Of a stretch of 30,835 bases of DNA, positions 6,323 to 13,490 are shown piece by piece. The position numbers were made by a program, and so were the translations under genes. The stretch comes from Pseudomonadota bacterium (GTDB lineage Bacteria; Pseudomonadota; Alphaproteobacteria; Sphingomonadales; Sphingomonadaceae). The stretch's first letter is position 1; every line of letters begins with the position of its first letter. The stretch spans positions 1 through 30,835 of the forward strand of contig JAEWIL010000236.1 in NCBI GenBank assembly GCA_023387085.1, read 5' to 3'. The notes under the pieces were generated by a model that saw nothing but the letters and a program-made list of their open reading frames with translations, searched no databases and was not told where the DNA came from.

Positions 6323-8401
6323 TTAGAAGCTCGCCCGCGCGGTAATCCGGATATCGCGGCCGGCGAGCGGCACATAATCCTTGGTGAAGCTGGCATGGCG
6401 GCGCGCATCGACGTCGAAGATGTTGTCGGCGGCGAGCGTCAGCGACAGATTTTTCGTGTCGGGCAGCGGACGCCAGGTGATTGACGCATTGACCAGCGTG
6501 AAGCCCTTGGTCGAGGTCTCGAACGGCGCAATGCGCGTCTGGTCGTCGGTCCATTCGACCTCGGCGCGCGCGTCGATCCGCTCGCCCGACGCTTCCAGTC
6601 CGCCGCGGATGCGCAGCGGCGGAATGCGCGGAACATAAGGTCCATCGACGATCTTCGCACGCGTCATATCGGCGACCGCGTCGGCGGAGATGTGGAACCC
6701 GCCCGCCTGCGCGATCGGCGCTGTGCCTTCGAACTCGAATCCCCAGACGCGCGCCTTGTTCTGTCGGAACTCAAACAAAGGCAGGTCGTCGGCGATCAGG
6801 CCTGTGTCGGTTTCATAGATGAAATTGTCGAAGCGGCTGGCATAGCCGGTCAGCCCCGCCGACCAGCCGTCGCGCTTGAACTTCAGCGAGGCCTCGCCGC
6901 CCCAGCTCGTTTCCTTGTCGAACGTCGGATCGCCGCGCTCATAGGTCAGAGTCGCGGCATGCGGACCGTCCGAGAGTAATTCTTCGGCCGACGGCGCGCG
7001 CTCGCTGCGCGAGATCGAGACGCTCGCCTTCAATCCTTCGGCGAGCTGGTAGCTGATGCCGGCGGCGCCCGACAGGCTGTTGAACGATCGGTCGAAGCCG
7101 ATGCTGTTCGCCTTGACCGAGGAGTTTTCGAACCGCAGCGCGCCTTCCAGCGTCACCGGGCCGCGCTCGAGTTCCTGCAGCGTGAACGCGGCGATGCGCG
7201 TGGTCTCGTTCGCGGGCAGGAAAGCCTCGTCGCCGATCGCGGCGAAGTCGCGGAAGCTGTACTGGACACCGCTCGCGCCGCGCCAGCCGCCGCGGTCGTT
7301 CTGCGCCAGTTCGGCGCGCGCCTCGATGCCGCGGTTGGTGAAACGCGTGCCGGGCTCGCCGTCGTCGAATTCGGTGTGGGCGTAGTCGCCGTAGGCGCCG
7401 CGCACGCGCAATTTCTCGAACAGACCGTCGCCCAGCTCGACCTCGCCGCGCAGATCGACGCGATACTGGCGCGCCTTGATCGTCGGCACCTCGTCGATGT
7501 CCGCGCGCGGTGGGATGCCATATTCGTCTTCCAGATAGCCAAAGCTGATGCCCAGCGAGCCGCCATCGTCGATGAAGGCGGCGCCGACACCCGCGCTCTT
7601 GCTGGTGCTCTGGCTATTCGGCACCTTGCCGCGGCTGTTCGCGGCATCGGTCAGCCGCGCCGCTTCGTCGGCGTCGCCGCCGGCGGTCGCATCGGCAGCG
7701 AGGTCGAGCAGATGCGCCCGTAGTTCGGGAGCATAGATCAGCCCGCCGGTGCGGACATTGTTCGAATCGCGGTAATTGCCGTCGGCATGGACGACGAAAC
7801 GCTGGCCGAGCGGCACGTCGATCGAGGCGCCGATGCTCTTGTCATCGGCGGCGGTGCCATAGCTTGCCAGCGCGTCGAGATGAAAAGGGCTTTCCGGGAC
7901 GCTGCGCGGAATGCGGCGGTCGAACACGTTGACCGCGCCGCCGACCGCCTGGCTCGAAAACAGCAGCACCGACGGGCCGCGCAGGATCTCGATACGCTCG
8001 GCGGTCAGCGGATCGATCGACACCGCGTGGTCGGCCGACGTGGAAGAAGCGTCGATTGCACCGAGGCCGTCGACGAGCACGGCGGCGCGCTCGCCCGAAA
8101 AGCCGCGCAGGATCGGGCGCGAGGCGCCGGGCGAGAAGCTGCTCGCCGAGACGCCGGGCTGCGCGGCGAGCGTGTCGCCGATCTGGCCGCGAATATCCTG
8201 CGCCAGCTTCTCCCCTTCCATGACCGACACATTGCCGAGGATGTCGAGGCTGCGGACATAGGGCGCGGTCACGACGATCGCCTGATCGGTGTGATAATCA
8301 TCCTCGCCGCTCGGCTGTGGCGCGGGCGCGGCGTCCTGCGCGAAAGCGGGAGCGGCGAGCAGAAGGGCTAGCGTGAAGCTGGTGGCGGAAAGCAAACGCA
8401 T
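6323..8401 (-). CDS. TonB-dependent outer membrane receptor, ZnuD-like
   Basis: This 692-residue outer membrane protein is a TonB-dependent transporter. A signal peptide (MRLLSATSFTLALLLAAPAFA) leads to a TonB-box-like segment (DQAIVVTAPY). A plug domain follows, with TLAAQPGVSASSF, RPILRGFSGERAAVLVDGLG and ERIEILRGPSVLLFSSQAVGGAVNVFDRRIP. A 22-strand-type barrel follows and ends in RITARASF, with the C-terminal Phe needed for outer membrane insertion. Barrel phrases such as YAHTEFDDGEPGTRFTNRG and AIGDEAFLPANETTRIAAF resemble the ZnuD zinc-receptor family, so zinc or another metal is the inferred substrate. No histidine-rich loop is seen. The start at 8401 gives the signal peptide; an upstream extension of 50 codons is unlikely. 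A dyad that could be an operator lies 45 bases upstream. Confidence 0.92.
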   Translation of the reverse strand: MRLLSATSFTLALLLAAPAFAQDAAPAPQPSGEDDYHTDQAIVVTAPYVRSLDILGNVSVMEGEKLAQDIRGQIGDTLAAQPGVSASSFSPGASRPILRGFSGERAAVLVDGLGAIDASSTSADHAVSIDPLTAERIEILRGPSVLLFSSQAVGGAVNVFDRRIPRSVPESPFHLDALASYGTAADDKSIGASIDVPLGQRFVVHADGNYRDSNNVRTGGLIYAPELRAHLLDLAADATAGGDADEAARLTDAANSRGKVPNSQSTSKSAGVGAAFIDDGGSLGISFGYLEDEYGIPPRADIDEVPTIKARQYRVDLRGEVELGDGLFEKLRVRGAYGDYAHTEFDDGEPGTRFTNRGIEARAELAQNDRGGWRGASGVQYSFRDFAAIGDEAFLPANETTRIAAFTLQELERGPVTLEGALRFENSSVKANSIGFDRSFNSLSGAAGISYQLAEGLKASVSISRSERAPSAEELLSDGPHAATLTYERGDPTFDKETSWGGEASLKFKRDGWSAGLTGYASRFDNFIYETDTGLIADDLPLFEFRQNKARVWGFEFEGTAPIAQAGGFHISADAVADMTRAKIVDGPYVPRIPPLRIRGGLEASGERIDARAEVEWTDDQTRIAPFETSTKGFTLVNASITWRPLPDTKNLSLTLAADNIFDVDARRHASFTKDYVPLAGRDIRITARASF

Positions 8402-8445
8402 GAAGGGGAGATCCTGTTGGTTCGTGACGACAATCGGCGTTGCCA

Positions 8446-8463
8446 GTAATGATATACTGTTAC
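8446..8463. promoter_or_regulatory. AT-rich dyad before the TonB receptor, possible Zur-type operator
   Basis: The 18-base sequence GTAATGATATACTGTTAC is an imperfect palindrome (GTAA and TTAC ends, TATA centre) lying 45 bases upstream of the receptor start. The surroundings are GC-rich, so it stands out. It resembles the TGTTATA / TATAACA dyads bound by Zur in proteobacteria, matching about 11 of 15 positions of my recalled pattern. This assignment rests on memory of the motif and on the ZnuD-like receptor downstream, not on a scan. Confidence 0.35.
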
Positions 8464-8562
8464 AAAGGCAAGCCGGCGCTTCGGAAGGGGCACGTTGTTC
8501 GTCGGTCCCTGTGCCCCGTTGGTCGACAAAGCAGCGCGATGCCCGAACCAAGCGAAGCTGTC

Positions 8563-8590
8563 TTGCGGCGGTTGGAGCGGCGCCCTAAAT
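8563..8590 (+). promoter_or_regulatory. Candidate promoter of the cysteine synthase gene
   Basis: TTGCGG at 8563-8568 and CTAAAT at 8585-8590 are separated by 16 bases and could be -35 and -10 elements, though the -10 match is weak. Transcription would start about 7 bases later, at or next to the ATG at 8598. This would give a leaderless mRNA, in line with the lack of a ribosome binding site close to the start codon (the nearest GGAG is 20 bases upstream). Confidence 0.3.
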
Positions 8591-8597
8591 CAGCGAC

Positions 8598-9569
8598 ATG
8601 ACGATAGCGAAAACCAGTCTGGACCTGATCGGCAACACGCCACTGGTGCTTCTCGAAGGGCCGAGCAAAGCCACCGGGTGCGAAATCTGGGGCAAGTGCG
8701 AATATGCAAACCCCGGCGGATCGGTGAAGGATCGCGCCGCGCTCTATATCGTTCGCGATGCAGAAGCGAACGGCAGTCTCAAGCCCGGCGGCACGATTGT
8801 CGAGGGGACGGCGGGCAACACCGGCATCGGCCTAGCGCTCGTCGCCAATGCGCTCGGTTACAAGACGATCATCGTCATGCCCGACAACCAGAGCGCCGAG
8901 AAGATGGCGACGATCCGGGCGCTGGGCGCCGAGCTGGTGCTCGTGCCGCCCGCGCCATTCGCCAATCCCGGCCATTTCGTCCACACCTCGCGCCGCATCG
9001 CCGAGGAAACCGACAATGCGATCTGGGCGAACCAGTTCGATAATATCGCCAACCGCAAGGCGCATATCTTTGGCACCGCCGAGGAGATCTGGGACCAGAT
9101 GGACGGGCGCATCGACGGCTTCACATGCGCCGCGGGCACCGGCGGAACGATCGCGGGGACGGGGCTGGGGCTCAAGGCGAAGAGCGCCGACATCACCGTC
9201 GCGCTGACCGATCCGCATGGCGCGGGGCTCTATAATTATTACCAGTGCGGCGAGTTGAAACCCGAAGGGTCGAGCGTTGCCGAAGGCATCGGCCAGAACC
9301 GTATCACCGCCAATCTGGAAGGCGCGCCGATCGATACGCAGTTCCGCATTTCCGATGCCGAGGGGCTGGCGGTCGTGCGCCAACTCCTCGACGAGGAGGG
9401 GCTCTGTCTGGGCCTGTCGTCCGGGATCAACGTCGCCGGCGCGATGGCGCTGGCGCGCAGGCTCGGCCCCGGCAAACGGATTGCAACGATCCTCTGCGAC
9501 AGCGGGTTTCGCTATCTGTCGACGCTCTACAATCCCGAATGGCTGGCGAGCAAAGGTTTGGCGGCATGA
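8598..9569 (+). CDS. cysK: Cysteine synthase A (O-acetylserine sulfhydrylase family)
   Basis: This 323-residue PLP enzyme makes L-cysteine from O-acetylserine and sulfide. It begins with the family signature SLDLIGNTPLVLL. PLP-binding Lys44 lies in ANPGGSVKDRAA, and the phosphate or substrate loop reads VEGTAGNTGIGLA, where most CysK proteins have EPTSGNTGIALA. AAGTGGTIAGTGLGLK and the C-terminal CDSGFRYLSTLYNPEWL are further matches. The GTAGNTG loop type is found in a known alphaproteobacterial subgroup still annotated as cysteine synthase A; cystathionine beta-synthase-like activity cannot be excluded. The stop overlaps the next start (ATGA at 9566), so two membrane protein genes are coupled to it. 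The ATG seems to lack a nearby ribosome binding site. Confidence 0.9.
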   Translation: MTIAKTSLDLIGNTPLVLLEGPSKATGCEIWGKCEYANPGGSVKDRAALYIVRDAEANGSLKPGGTIVEGTAGNTGIGLALVANALGYKTIIVMPDNQSAEKMATIRALGAELVLVPPAPFANPGHFVHTSRRIAEETDNAIWANQFDNIANRKAHIFGTAEEIWDQMDGRIDGFTCAAGTGGTIAGTGLGLKAKSADITVALTDPHGAGLYNYYQCGELKPEGSSVAEGIGQNRITANLEGAPIDTQFRISDAEGLAVVRQLLDEEGLCLGLSSGINVAGAMALARRLGPGKRIATILCDSGFRYLSTLYNPEWLASKGLAA

Positions 9570-9940
9570 CGAACGGCAGTGCATCGCAAACCCCGGTTCC
9601 CATGCCGCCCGCGCCGGCGAATGATTCGATGCGCCGGCTTCAGATCGGTATCGCCGGCGTTCTGACCGTCTTGCTGCTCGTCGGCATGGCGGGGCTGATC
9701 GGCGACCGCGCGCGCCAGAATGCGGCGCAGGATGCCGCGGCGACAGCGCAGGTGCCGGTTTCCGGCAATATGCCGAAGGCTGGCAGCGCTCCGCTCGAGG
9801 AACTCGGCGTCCAGCCGGTGTCGAAAGACCAGAACCAGACGAGCGATGTGAAGACGCCGCAGGCGGCGCCGCCGGCGATCGCCGTTCCCGACCTCGAACC
9901 CGATCCGGCACTCGCGCGGGCCCGCCAATCCAAACAGTGA
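9566..9940 (+). CDS. Single-pass membrane protein of unknown function
   Basis: I do not recognise this 124-residue protein. It has a short Pro-rich N-terminus, one transmembrane helix at about residues 27-46 (LQIGIAGVLTVLLLVGMAGL), and a Pro-, Ala- and Gln-rich tail without obvious fold. The layout suggests an anchor with a periplasmic disordered tail, or the reverse. It starts at an ATGA overlap with the cysK stop and ends in a GTGA overlap with the next gene, so all three are probably translated together. Confidence 0.75.
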   Translation: MTNGSASQTPVPMPPAPANDSMRRLQIGIAGVLTVLLLVGMAGLIGDRARQNAAQDAAATAQVPVSGNMPKAGSAPLEELGVQPVSKDQNQTSDVKTPQAAPPAIAVPDLEPDPALARARQSKQ

Positions 9941-11100
9941 CCGCGCGCTGGCGTCGGACTGCGCTGGCGGCCGCCGCCGTGGCGGCGCTGCTTGCGCTGG
10001 CGTGGTTCGCGGGCGGGCAGGCGCAACTCGGCCGCATCGACCCGGCGCTGGTGCTGCCTTGGGTTCCGTTGGTGCTGGTGCCGTCGGCGATGGTTCGACA
10101 CCGGTCGAGGGGACCTGTTTCTCCAGCCTCTGCGCGGAAGGAAGACGCCTTTGTGATGGGGCTGCTTGTGCTTGCACAGGCGGTTCTCGCGCTCATGCTT
10201 GCTGGTCAAATGCCCTGGCGGCAATTGCTATTGGTCGGCTTTGGCGCAGGGTTGGTGGCATGGCTCGCCTCCCTCCTGGCCCAATGGCGGGCCGGCAGGA
10301 TGGTGCGCGGGGTGGCCACACTGCTGTTCATTGGCGGGTGGTTCGTCGCGTCGCACCTGTTGCTCGCCACCCTCTATCGTCCCGCCACCGCCCCCGGGCC
10401 GCCGGCAACGATGCTCACCGGCTTGCCGCTCCGCTGGTCGGAAGGACGCAATCTGTCGGAAATGCTCGCGGCGGGCCTCAGCGAGGATCCGGCGCTCGGC
10501 CGGATCGAGGCGGCCGGTCCGGTACATCTCGTCGACAGCCTGATCGATAGCCCGCCGCCGCCCGGCGGTGCGCTCTTGCTTGCGCATCCACGTGCGCTGG
10601 CGCCGGGGGAACTGGTCGCGATCGATGGCTTCGTGCGCGGTGGCGGGCGGGCGGTCATCCTCGCCGATGCCTTGACCGGCTGGCCGATGCGCTACCCGAT
10701 CGGCGATCCGCGCAATCCGCCTGTCACGAGCCTGCTGACGCCCCTGCTCGACCATTGGGGCGTGACGCTGGGCGCCGCGTCGGCCGCCGACCGGCACATC
10801 ATCCCGGTCGACATCGATGGTGCGCGGCTCCGGCTGTCTACCGCCGGCCGGTTCGGCCCGCTCCCGGCGACATGCCGCGCCTATGCCGATCGCCGTGTCG
10901 TCCGCTGCCGGATCGGTCGCGGAGAGGTTTGGCTGGTCGGCGACGCCGACCTGCTCTTTGCGCCCTTGTGGCAGCCTGTGCCGCACTGGGCGGCGCATCT
11001 GCGGCCGGCCGACACGATGGAATGGCTGTCCGCTCGCTTGTGGTCCGATGCCCCGGCGGCGATCCTCAGGCCGCTTTGGATACGTAGTTCAGCCAAATAG
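9937..11100 (+). CDS. Multi-pass membrane protein with a C-terminal soluble domain, unknown function
   Basis: This 387-residue protein starts with GTG in a GTGA overlap. About five hydrophobic helices lie in the first 145 residues (around 7-25, 38-54, 72-90, 96-114, 124-145). A soluble region of about 240 residues follows. It contains GGALLLAHPRALAPGELVAIDGFVRGGGRAVILAD and LLTPLLDHWGVTLG. This pattern recalls the auxiliary domain of GldG-type ABC proteins, in which a Rossmann-like fold reports on a chain ending GGR-hhhh-D; this similarity is inferred from memory and is weak. No ABC ATPase or permease is adjacent. It ends 295 bases before mraZ. Confidence 0.75.
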   Translation: MTARWRRTALAAAAVAALLALAWFAGGQAQLGRIDPALVLPWVPLVLVPSAMVRHRSRGPVSPASARKEDAFVMGLLVLAQAVLALMLAGQMPWRQLLLVGFGAGLVAWLASLLAQWRAGRMVRGVATLLFIGGWFVASHLLLATLYRPATAPGPPATMLTGLPLRWSEGRNLSEMLAAGLSEDPALGRIEAAGPVHLVDSLIDSPPPPGGALLLAHPRALAPGELVAIDGFVRGGGRAVILADALTGWPMRYPIGDPRNPPVTSLLTPLLDHWGVTLGAASAADRHIIPVDIDGARLRLSTAGRFGPLPATCRAYADRRVVRCRIGRGEVWLVGDADLLFAPLWQPVPHWAAHLRPADTMEWLSARLWSDAPAAILRPLWIRSSAK

Positions 11101-11180
11101 GCGAACCAAAACAGGCGCTTCCGATGCCTGCCGCCTCCGATTCGACATTTCTCTATTCGCGCCCTGGCGTCTCTAGACGT

Positions 11181-11272
11181 CCCAAGACCCATTTCCGCAC
11201 TCGTTTCGCCCCAAAATCGCCCATTTGAGGCGCAGTTTCCCTATTTTACCCTAAAATACCCCTTTTCACCCC
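11181..11272 (+). promoter_or_regulatory. MraZ operator: CCC repeats with 10-base period
   Basis: Four CCC cores start exactly 10 bases apart at 11239, 11249, 11259 and 11269, each followed by AT-rich bases (for example CCCTATTTTA, CCCTAAAATA). Two looser copies lie upstream at 11209 and 11220, and CCC triplets also occur at 11181 and 11188. On the other strand the units read as GGG repeats. MraZ in E. coli binds TGGGN repeats with 5-base spacers, which also gives a period of 10. The array lies 124 bases before the mraZ start, so autoregulation of the dcw operon is the likely role. Binding by this MraZ is inferred. Confidence 0.75.
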
Positions 11273-11281
11273 GATGGAGTC

Positions 11282-11310
11282 TTGATAGGCAGGAATCGGA
11301 GAGGGGCAAT
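11282..11310 (+). promoter_or_regulatory. Candidate mraZ promoter with a GANTC site in its spacer
   Basis: TTGATA (11282-11287) and GGCAAT (11305-11310) are 17 bases apart and fit -35 and -10 elements, the second weakly. GAATC at 11293-11297 lies between them. Further GANTC sites occur at 11139, 11334 and 11343. The element starts 10 bases after the last CCC repeat. The remaining part of the gap (11101-11180) shows only a 12-base dyad (CGTCT CT AGACG at 11168-11179). Confidence 0.35.
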
Positions 11311-11395
11311 CTCCACCCGAGCCTTGTCGGCCCGAATCTGTCGATTCCGGGCGTGGGAAATTATTGCCCGGTGGCGCGAAACGGGGGCTTCAGCG

Positions 11396-11896
11396 ATGGC
11401 AGTTGTGACGCCCGGCCGGTATTCGGGTACCAACTTCGCCGCGATCGATGGCAAGGGACGCATCGCCGTCCCCTCGCAGTTCCGCAACAATGTGCCCCTC
11501 AATGCGGACGGTCAGCGCGTACTCTGGGTCGGCTTTCACGAGAAGCTGCCGTGTCTGGTCGCCTATGGCCAGGATCAATATGATCGCCTGTCGGACGAGA
11601 TCGAACGCGATCGCGACACCGCGCTGACGCGCAATCTCGATTTCGACGAGGACGAAGCGTTCAAGCGGCGCTTCAGCTATACCGAGGCCTATACGCTCGA
11701 CGACAGCGGGCGCTTCCTTCCCAATTTCACCGCGCGCGATCGTGTCGGCGAACTGGGGGCGACGGCTTTCGTCGGATCGGGCCGCCGCTTCGAGATATGG
11801 TGGCTGCCGAGCCTTGCCGAATGCGCCGAAGCCGACCCGGTTCTCAAGCGCCTGGCATCGGCCTGGGAAGCGACCAAGGGGAAGGCGCGAAAGTGA
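11396..11896 (+). CDS. mraZ: Transcriptional regulator MraZ
   Basis: This 166-residue protein is MraZ, the AbrB-like DNA-binding repressor at the head of dcw clusters. Two SpoVT/AbrB-type domains are visible: NFAAIDGKGRIAVPSQFRNNV (about residues 13-33) and AYTLDDSGRFLPNFTARDRVG (about 97-117). The ATG at 11396 is chosen because it gives the usual N-terminal length; an upstream extension shows no similarity. A GGGGG run lies 8 bases before it. The stop overlaps the rsmH GTG start. The CCC repeat array upstream is its probable binding site, which implies negative feedback on its own operon. Confidence 0.96.
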   Translation: MAVVTPGRYSGTNFAAIDGKGRIAVPSQFRNNVPLNADGQRVLWVGFHEKLPCLVAYGQDQYDRLSDEIERDRDTALTRNLDFDEDEAFKRRFSYTEAYTLDDSGRFLPNFTARDRVGELGATAFVGSGRRFEIWWLPSLAECAEADPVLKRLASAWEATKGKARK

Positions 11897-12885
11897 CCGA
11901 CCTTTCCCCCGACCTCCCTCGGGATCCCCGCCACGATCCGGTTCTCCGTGAAGAAGTCATCGCTGCTCTCGCCATCGCCCCGGGCGAGCGCCATGTCGAT
12001 GCCACCTTCGGGGCTGGAGGCTACACGCGCGCCATGCTCGCGGCGGGCGCCGAGGTGATCGCGTGCGACCGCGATCCCGACGCGATCGCCGAAGGACAGG
12101 CGCTGGTCGCCGAAGCCAGTGGCCGGCTGACCTTGCTTCACGGCCGGTTCGGTGAAATCGACCGCCTGCTCGCCGATCGCGGGATCGCCGAGGTCGATGG
12201 CATCACGTTCGACATCGGTGTGTCGTCGATGCAACTTGACCGCAGCGAACGTGGGTTCTCCTTTCAGAACGACGGCCCGCTCGACATGCGGATGGCCCAG
12301 GAAGGCGAAAGCGCCGCCGAATGGCTCAACCGCGCCGACGAAGAGGAAATCGCCGACGTCCTGTTCCACTATGGTGACGAGCGCCAGTCGCGCCGCGTCG
12401 CGCGCGCGATCGTCGCGGCGCGGCCGCTGGCGCGCCCCGGCGAACTCGCGACGGTGATCCGCAAGGCGCTGCGCCATCCTCCGGGCGCGCCCAAGGACCC
12501 CTCGACGAAGAGCTTTCAGGCGATCCGCATCCACGTCAACGGCGAACTCGACGAGCTGGTCGAAGGTCTTGCCGCCGCCGAGCGCGTGCTGCGCCCGGGC
12601 GGGCGGCTGGCGGTGGTCAGCTTTCACAGCACCGAGGATCGCGTCGTGAAGAATTTCCTGCGCGAGCGCAGCGGCGGCGACGCCGGGGGGTCGCGGCATC
12701 GGCCCGCACCCAACGCGCCAGCGCGGGCTGCAACCTTCGACCCGCCCGCGCGCAAGGTGCGTCCGTCGAAAGCCGAGGAAGCGCGCAACCCGCGCGCGCG
12801 ATCGGCGACGCTTCGCAGCGCGGTGCGTACCAAAGCCCCGGCCTGGTCCGGCCCATCGTCCGAAAAGGAGTCCATGTCATGCTGA
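11893..12885 (+). CDS. rsmH: 16S rRNA (cytosine1402-N4)-methyltransferase
   Basis: This 330-residue enzyme (formerly MraW) adds a methyl group to C1402 in the 16S decoding centre with S-adenosylmethionine. Signatures seen are RHDPVLREEVIAAL, the SAM motif DATFGAGGYTRAML, SSMQLDRSERGFSFQNDGPLDMRM, ELDELVEGLAAAERVLRPGGRLAVVSFHS, and the C-terminal RKVRPSKAEEARNPRARSA. The start is GTG 11893, in a GTGA overlap with the mraZ stop; this puts the conserved HDPVL about 13 residues from the N-terminus. Its stop overlaps the ftsL start by 7 bases. Placement between mraZ and ftsL is nearly universal. Confidence 0.97.
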   Translation: MTDLSPDLPRDPRHDPVLREEVIAALAIAPGERHVDATFGAGGYTRAMLAAGAEVIACDRDPDAIAEGQALVAEASGRLTLLHGRFGEIDRLLADRGIAEVDGITFDIGVSSMQLDRSERGFSFQNDGPLDMRMAQEGESAAEWLNRADEEEIADVLFHYGDERQSRRVARAIVAARPLARPGELATVIRKALRHPPGAPKDPSTKSFQAIRIHVNGELDELVEGLAAAERVLRPGGRLAVVSFHSTEDRVVKNFLRERSGGDAGGSRHRPAPNAPARAATFDPPARKVRPSKAEEARNPRARSATLRSAVRTKAPAWSGPSSEKESMSC

Positions 12886-13490
12886 TGGCGGCCCGCAAGT
12901 TGCAGGGAATCGGCCTCGTCCTGCTCGTGCTCGTCTTTGCGATGGCACTCTATCCGGTATCGCTCAAGGTCGCGGCCACGCGCAGCGAGTTGACGCGGAT
13001 CGAACGCCAGATCGACCGGACGCAGGCGAATATCCGCTACCTTGAATCCGAACTTGCGGTGCGCGCCTCGATGCGCCAGCTCGAACAGTGGAACGCGGAC
13101 AGCTTCGGTTATTCGGCCCCTTCGGCAACCCAGTATCTCGAGAGCGAGCGTCAACTCGCCTCGCTCGACGGCCTTCCCGGCGCGCGGGGCGCCAACGAGG
13201 TCGCGCCCGTGCTGATGGCGATGGTGAGTCCGGTGGGGGTGAGTCCGGCCGGAACCCCCGAGCCCGCGGCGACCCCTGTGGAAAAGCCGGCGGCGAAACC
13301 TGCCGCCAAGCCCGTCGTTCTCGCGCAGGCTGATGCGGGCGTACAGAGCGATGCGCCGCTGCGCATGGCGCCGACGCGCCGCCGCGAGCAATTGAAGCTG
13401 ATCGAGGATCAACTGCTCGCCGAATCGACACTTGCGGACCTCAAGCGCGCCGCGGCGCGCGAAGCGGCGGGAGGCAAGCCCGCCCGATGA
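12879..13490 (+). CDS. ftsL: Cell division protein FtsL
   Basis: This 203-residue protein is FtsL by position and topology: a short N-terminus, one membrane helix (about residues 9-25, IGLVLLVLVFAMALYPV), then a coiled-coil stretch (ATRSELTRIERQIDRTQANIRYLESELAV). It should link the FtsQ-FtsB-FtsL complex to FtsW and FtsI. Sequence similarity in this family is low. The protein is longer than E. coli FtsL (121) because of a Pro-, Ala- and Lys-rich segment (about residues 120-150) and a second charged helix near the end (RREQLKLIEDQLLAE). It overlaps rsmH by 7 bases and ftsI by 4. Confidence 0.88.
   Translation: MLMAARKLQGIGLVLLVLVFAMALYPVSLKVAATRSELTRIERQIDRTQANIRYLESELAVRASMRQLEQWNADSFGYSAPSATQYLESERQLASLDGLPGARGANEVAPVLMAMVSPVGVSPAGTPEPAATPVEKPAAKPAAKPVVLAQADAGVQSDAPLRMAPTRRREQLKLIEDQLLAESTLADLKRAAAREAAGGKPAR

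Noticed and set aside
4956..6554. A 532-codon open frame on the minus strand opposite fabG and its neighbour
   Set aside because: It is antisense to fabG and the small secreted protein gene, is very rich in Arg, and shows no domain. High GC content yields such long frames by chance.
8832..10196. A 454-codon open frame on the minus strand opposite cysK and the membrane protein genes
   Set aside because: Low-complexity Arg/Ala/Ser translation opposite a clear cysteine synthase; no ribosome binding site or family motif.
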